Assembly: GCF_026212465.1 (NCBI RefSeq)
Contig: NC_080056.1
Location: forward strand, 5,762,517-5,826,516
DNA length: 64,000 bases
Source of the DNA: Amaranthus tricolor
Lineage: Eukaryota > Streptophyta > Magnoliopsida > Caryophyllales > Amaranthaceae
Direction of reading: 5' to 3'
The translations under genes were made by a program, and so were the position numbers. Below are positions 58,605 through 64,000 of the stretch, in pieces. Positions within the stretch are counted from its first letter, which is position 1; every line of letters starts with the position of its first letter. The notes below the pieces were generated by a model. That model was not told where the DNA came from, made no database searches, and saw only the letters and a list, made by a program, of their open reading frames with translations.

Positions 58605-61600
58605 ATGTTGTGTGCAATTTCAGCTGCATATACTCTCATTCAATATCCTAAAAATACCCATTTCAGAGCAAATCGGTTTGCCCCATCTACTTTTCGGGTT
58701 TCAGCTGTTGCTTCTTCATCTTCATTGGACTCAAAAGCTACAAACTTGGAGTACACCCCTTGGCTTATTGTGGGTTTGGGTAACCCTGGAAATAAGTATC
58801 ATGGCACTCGACATAATGTAATTTATCTTTATTCCCTTTCTATTACTTTTACTATCAATTTTATGTTATTTAAACTTTAAAAATGTGATTTTTGTTATGG
58901 GTTGTTTGACAAACAACTGGAGGCTGATTACATGGGTGTATTTGACCGGTTGATTTTATTATCTGGCTTGATCAACTGATTTTGAACCTATTGTATGATC
59001 AACTTGTTCAAAAATAGCTTGCTAATAACAATAAGTTATTTCAACTAGCTGATTTGCCAAATGCTAGCATTTGATGCTTTGAGCAACCAACCCTCTATTT
59101 GTATTAAAATAAGCTAAAAGCTATTTTTCCAAATATCCCGTATTTGGGTTGTGTCTTAAATTTGTTTGCATATGATTATCTAGTTTTTGTTTTACCCAAG
59201 TGAGTTTTTGTTGTTGTTTTTGATAGAATGATACTCATGATGAATGGTGTGATGATTTACCCAACAAAGCTTAGATGGCATTCTTGCATGTCTATGATAG
59301 ATTTTTTAGGTGCTTTTTGAATTAGTTGAACTTAAAATCAATTACAACACGACAACAACATTAAAATGCGAAGGTGACTCCGCGTAAGAGGTGTTAGATG
59401 TGCGCAACCTTTAAGAAACACTTACAATACATTACATTATCCAATTACCATCAAGGGGGGTCCACCTAGACTAATGCTTAGGCGGAGTCTTGAGGTTTGG
59501 GTGTACACAATCCTACCGTTTCTAGTGATGGCAAGGAGATTGTTTATACGAAACAAGTACTATTGAAAAATGAGATTGATGGTGAAGTATGATTATGTAA
59601 GTTGGCAGTTGGTGTTGGAAAGACCCAATTTTAATTTGCTTGATTGGGTTGGGGCGGTCGGGACTTGTGAGTGGCTGTGTTGCACATGAAATTTTCCTCT
59701 CCTGTAAATGGAGGCTGGAGAATTAGGTTAGAGTTGGTAGTAGTTGAACCATCTCATAAACCAACCCACACTATACAAAGCAAACAGGAATCTAAATCTT
59801 TAATATGGTACTGCAACCTAAATGGACAAAACCCGAATGACTGAAAAATTATACTTGAACCCTTCCTGTTCTAGATACTTCCATTTTTTTGGCACATCAA
59901 ATGTAGATACAAGTGAAAGTAAAGGCTCCTGATATGTTTAACGTCTTTCTAAACTGTTTGTATGGTGAAAATTTAGTCAGTGATTCTTTTTAATAGCTGC
60001 ATACTCGAACTTCAAACTCAATTGGCTTGAACATGCAGTTTCTGGACCAATTCCTTGCTTGCCGATAGATTGTCAAGCGTAAATCAGGATGTTGTTGGAA
60101 ATTTTTCTTATTTATGTTTTAGTGTGTTAATAGTTAATATTAAACTATGTTACTGGGACTCGAGTACTGAAGTTGGATACTAGTACGTGTCCAAGTGTCG
60201 GGTACGTCTAAATATTCAATTTTATACCTAAATGAAGTGTCTGAGTGCCATACCAATGTCCGAACATAAAGGATCGGACACGGGTACGTGAAGCAAAATG
60301 AAGAGTCTGAGTAATATAGATACTAAATGATAGCCTTTTTAAAGCAGCTATATAATTGATAAGCTTTTATTTGCTTTTGTTGTTTTCTTACTAGGTGGGC
60401 TTTGAGATGATTGATAAAATTTCTCAGACAGAGGGGATTTTGTTGAACACTATACAATCAAAAGCCTTGATAGGAATAGGTGATTTGCTCAATTTTTGTT
60501 CAGTTTTCCTTTTGATATATTATGTGACCTTATATTGAGTTTGTCACTGTCTATATAGGTTACTTTGGTTCTCAAATTGTTCATCATATGGCCTAATCAA
60601 TGCAGGTTCAATAGGAGATGTTCCAATTCTCCTGGCCAAACCTCAAGCATATATGAATTACAGTGGAGAATCGGTACTCTCTAGGACTTGTGGCATTTGT
60701 GTACTATTTATTGTGTTATACCTCTTTGAGTGTGAAAGAAAGCATGTTTCTTTGTTTTTCTTTATGGATCAAACTAGTTTCACATGATTCGCTAATCTCC
60801 TTATGAATCGCAAATAAAAAGAAACTGAATTATGGTCGGTTTTAGGCTATTTTTGGGACAATTTGAGAGAATCACGAATTCAAAAAACGATTCAGCAAAC
60901 AAATTATGTTACGCTGTTTCAAACTTGAAAAAAATGGCCGAAGAATCTTGAAAATTGAAGCCTTTGGCATGATTTGAAAAGAAAAGAGCTCTAGCTATTA
61001 TTAGGTTCATTCTCCAAAATATCCCTGCAAATGACCAGGAAATTTAAGTATGTAACAACAGAGAATGAAGGGAAAATCTACCAGTCTTGTTGTATCATTT
61101 CTCAATGTACAAAGGCCTGATGTGACTTTGGATTACTTCCTAGATATGAAAAATGATGTTTATGGGGGGCTGAGATTTACTCTCATTGTCCCTCTCTATT
61201 TTCCCTATATTCTATTTAGTGCGTCCCACTTAATTTGCCCCATTTCTATTTTAGGATATAACTCCACCACTTATAAGATGGTTTGGGCAAGTGCAACGAC
61301 GAAGTATTAGCGAACCGGTAAGGAATATAGATAGTTGGAACTCAGGAGACTTAAAAACGGAGAAGAAGACATAAGATGACTTAGAGGATAGAAGTGGAAA
61401 AGTATATGAAAGATCTAGATGTACAAATTGAGATGGTAGAATCAAAATGAATAGAGAAGAAGAATCCAGAACTGATATATAGGTTCATGTAAACGACTCC
61501 AATCTTTTGGAATTAAGGCTCTGGCATTGTTGTTTTAGTTCTGATTCCACCACTTTTACTCTCTACATTCTGTTACTTCTAAATGTTCATTCCACTGTAT

Positions 61601-63706
61601 CCAACTTCTAAATCTCCTTGCTATTCCCAATTGGGGCAAAATGACATGGACAACGGAGTAATGTTTTTAGTTTTACATACATACTTGAGCAATACTATGT
61701 TTAAACTGTAAAGATCTGTCATCCAATGTTACACACCATATTTTATTTATTCAAGCTCGTTTTCTCAATGTGATTCGATATGTTGCTATATTTTGTGTAA
61801 AGCTAATTGTTTTTCTATTTAAAATCTAAGATTTTCTTGTTGTTGCATCTCATTTCATGTCTAACTTGCAATTTGTATAATTTTTTAGGTTGGACCTCTG
61901 GCTGCATATTACAAAGTACCTTTGCGCCACATCTTATTGGTATGAAAAATGCTGCTGAGAAAGGATAACTTAATCAAAGTAATATAACATCGTCTTTATT
62001 TGGTTTCACTTAATACTTAAAGCTGTTTTATAGGTCTATGACGAGATGTGCTTGCCTAATGGTGTTTTAAGACTTCAGCTGAAAGGAGGACATGGTCATC
62101 ACAATGGGTAAGTTGCTTTTATGGATGATCTGTATTAGTAGTCACTAACCACCATGTAATCTCGTCCGATATAGTTTTGAAACATTACAAACTGATAACT
62201 ACATGCTGAATTTTAGTAAGCTCTGCTTGGATAGTTGGATGGGATTTACACGACGACAAAACTGCACTTTTGTGTACTCTGTATGAATTCTGGTTTTTTT
62301 TTCCTCCCCCAAAGCGGTGTGCGACATTGCTTGAATGTGGTGTCCAATGAGCAAAGACTTTATGCTTATAAGTATTAAGTATGAAAAGGTTGTTGGTCGC
62401 CGCCCACAAATGGCGTGCCACATTTCCGAAATTTGATAGGATCCTACTGCCATGCGAAATTCGATTCATTGATAAATTTCGTAGTTCTCTCCTGCCAATT
62501 GTTCATCATCTTCATCTCCATTTCACCAGCTTCCTCGATACTCATGGTAGGTAACCAAATGAGTAAAATGAAAAATTCACATAAATTCAGTTGCAAAAAC
62601 CAAGTTGGGGCATACTAAGCTGAATCAGTCGACCACAACAGTTTCGAATTAAGCTTTGGCATTGTTATATTTTGTACATTAGTGAATTAATCTTTTCTTT
62701 TACGAGCTTTCAAGTTTTTTCCTATAATTCAGAATTTCAGTGGAAAAATATTAAAACCCCAAAAAGAATTCAAATGAATTGAACTTACAAAGGGGTTATT
62801 ATAAGCTTTTTCACTCCAAGAAACAAGTAAGTGTAGCGAAGAATACCGCTAGGAAAATAGTATGGGCTATTTCAGAATTTCTCGACGAAGATTATATTGG
62901 AATATATTAATATTGGGTTTAGTTTTACAACACGGAAAAGGTATGGGGCTAATATGCGTCAATCAAAAGTTAAGAAGTTTTGATTTCATAATTGATAAAA
63001 GCTAAGGGGTTAATTAACTATATTCGCGCATATTCATATGACAAAAGACATGAATGTTGGAAAAGAATTTATCTGAATGATCATTGGAATGAATGTTTTT
63101 AGTTGTATATCCGCGTCCTTAAGCCGTTATCTTGCCAGTTTTCACCTTGTACCGGACCGATTATCATCATTATCATCATACCCAGTATATCCTGCTCATA
63201 GGAACTATGATCAGGGTCTGGGGAAGGAAGGAAGGAAGGTGGGAACTCATACCCATAAAGGAGAGTGCGGCTAAAGAGTCTCTCGGCTCGAGAAAGATGC
63301 ATAAATGAATTCAGTAGTCAAAAACATAAAAGAAAATAATAACTAGGTAAAAACGAATAAAAGAATGCTATGTAACAGGGTTAAGGCCAAAACACAAACT
63401 CCAATCTTTCACAATATTGCTAATCTCATTCACTACTCACTAGTAAGTTTCTGATTTTGGATAGTTGCTATTGCAGAGTTAAGAGTATCATGGGACACTT
63501 AGACGGACGGAAGGAGTTCCCTCGGTTATGCATAGGTTGGTTTTCTGCAAAACAGTTTTTCGTCCTGTAAAAGAGAAAGGCTCAATAATTAAGTTGCAAC
63601 CTTTTTATTCAAAAGCTCATTGCTTGCAGGTATTGGGAATCCACCGGGAAATATGGATATGAAAGCTTTTCTTTTACAAAAGTTCAGTTCTACTGAACGA
63701 AAACGG
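58605..63706 (+). CDS. PTH: Chloroplast peptidyl-tRNA hydrolase (PTH/CRS2 family), 3' end outside window
   Basis: CDS join(58605..58817, 60395..60479, 60606..60673, 61889..61939, 62034..62107, 63477..63535, 63630..63706), 209 residues so far; the last exon(s) lie beyond 64000. All junctions are GT..AG and in phase. Residues 1 to about 48 form a Ser/Ala-rich plastid transit peptide. The enzyme then starts WLIVGLGNPGNKYHGTRHN. It frees tRNA from peptidyl-tRNA dropped by plastid ribosomes. Family active-site residues are all present: Asn near GNPG, His70 (TRHN), Asn117 (YMNYSG), Asp142 (VYDEMCLP) and Asn163 (GGHGHHNG). Since these are intact and the C-terminal part reads IGNPPGNMDMKAFLLQKF, a true hydrolase is favoured over the splicing factor CRS2, but the split was not tested. 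Introns 1, 3 and 5 carry LINE and other repeat fragments. Confidence 0.9.
61256..61545 (+). mobile_element. RTE-type LINE 3' end in intron 3 of the hydrolase gene
   Basis: The plus strand reads IRWFGQVQRRSISEPVRNID, the C-terminal block of plant RTE reverse transcriptases. Broken text follows, then the usual RTE tail (GACTCCAATCTTTTGGAATT then AAGGCTCTGGCATTGTTGTT). It has stops and is 5'-truncated. The flanks (61190-61255 and 61600-61660) contain inverted TTTGCCCCA / TGGGGCAAA words, so it may have landed within an older MITE. Confidence 0.65.
63162..63298 (-). mobile_element. Short SINE-like retroposon, copy 3
   Basis: Reverse complement of the family at 18001 and 20331: it begins ATCTTTCTCGAGCCGAGAGA (from 63298), carries CTCTCCTTTATGGGTATGAG and CCTTCCTTCCTTCCCCAG, and ends in an ATGATGATAATGATG-like tail. 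It lies in intron 5 of the hydrolase gene and is the most complete of the three copies. Confidence 0.6.
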
Positions 63707-64000
63707 GTAATCAATCTTTCAATTTTCTCGCATGCAGATTTGAGAACTCGAGTAAGTGTTTAAAAGCGTGAAACACTGTTTATATGCTCAAGTCTTTGCT
63801 TCCTTCAGCCAAACAGCTTCACAATCTCACTGTGTTGTTTTAATTTGTTTATATGAAAGTATGAAACTACATTAAGGAGAGGAATCGATGTATAGAGTTC
63901 AAAAATTCTTAAATGAGATGGTCTCATGGTGAAGCCATCTCTATTGGCTAAACCATGTACATTTTCAATTTTAAAGTAATCATTTTTAATTTTAAAGTGA
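63707..64000. other. Intron 7 of the hydrolase gene, to the window edge
   Basis: No exon that continues the hydrolase frame is found. A GAGATGGTCTCATGG repeat word is at about 63914-63930, and TGATCACTTTA-type words begin at the very end. Confidence 0.5.

Noticed and set aside
58540..58821. A longer plus-strand frame overlapping the hydrolase first exon
   Set aside because: It is in a different frame from the GNPGNKYHGTRHN exon and has no family similarity. The ATG at 58605 gives a transit peptide in the right frame.

Overview
This window is nuclear DNA from a flowering plant, most likely a eudicot. The evidence is spliced genes with GT..AG introns, an S-domain receptor kinase, a xylan-biosynthesis gene, a plastid peptidyl-tRNA hydrolase, and AT-rich intergenic DNA full of plant transposon families (Mutator-like, Harbinger, Stowaway, Helitron, LTR, RTE-type LINE). 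The repeat style is compatible with Caryophyllales, but that is only an impression. No tRNA, rRNA, CRISPR or prokaryotic features were seen.

Layout. 1-6.3 kb: transposon remains (a Harbinger-type element with TTA target duplication, a decayed Helitron helicase, a tiny poly-T retroposon with a 17-bp target duplication) and one orphan plastid-type exon. 6.35-8.73 kb, minus: an intact intronless G-type lectin S-receptor-like kinase. 9-21.4 kb: gene-free, with a Stowaway-like MITE, a probable solo LTR and dispersed repeats. 21.48-30.61 kb: a nearly complete 9.1-kb Mutator-like element set between two (TA)n tracts, with 42-bp terminal inverted repeats. It carries a plus-strand FAR1/MULE transposase (2 exons, 767 aa) and a convergent minus-strand 8-exon gene (837 aa) for an Ulp1-like protein whose catalytic residues look lost. 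Its introns hold a 113-bp repeat shaped like a mini-intron.

31.2-33.1 kb, minus: an IRX15/IRX15-LIKE DUF579 gene for secondary-wall xylan (2 exons, 309 aa). 35.5-39.4 kb, plus: a Sep15/selenoprotein F homologue (4 exons, 156 aa). 41.0-50.5 kb, minus: KU80, all 12 exons, 715 aa, convergent with the Sep15 gene. 52.35-54.69 kb: a probable Gypsy solo LTR. 55.96-57.84 kb: a rearranged partial copy of KU80, with introns, upstream of the parent gene. 58.6 kb to the window edge, plus: a chloroplast peptidyl-tRNA hydrolase whose last exon(s) lie beyond 64000.

The host genes are unrelated housekeeping or wall/immune genes in ordinary plant synteny, not a pathway cluster. The most unusual unit is the Mutator-like element with its pseudo-protease partner gene and intron-unit arrays. 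Exon boundaries were set by hand from reading frame, splice dinucleotides and family similarity remembered in general terms; no alignment was run.
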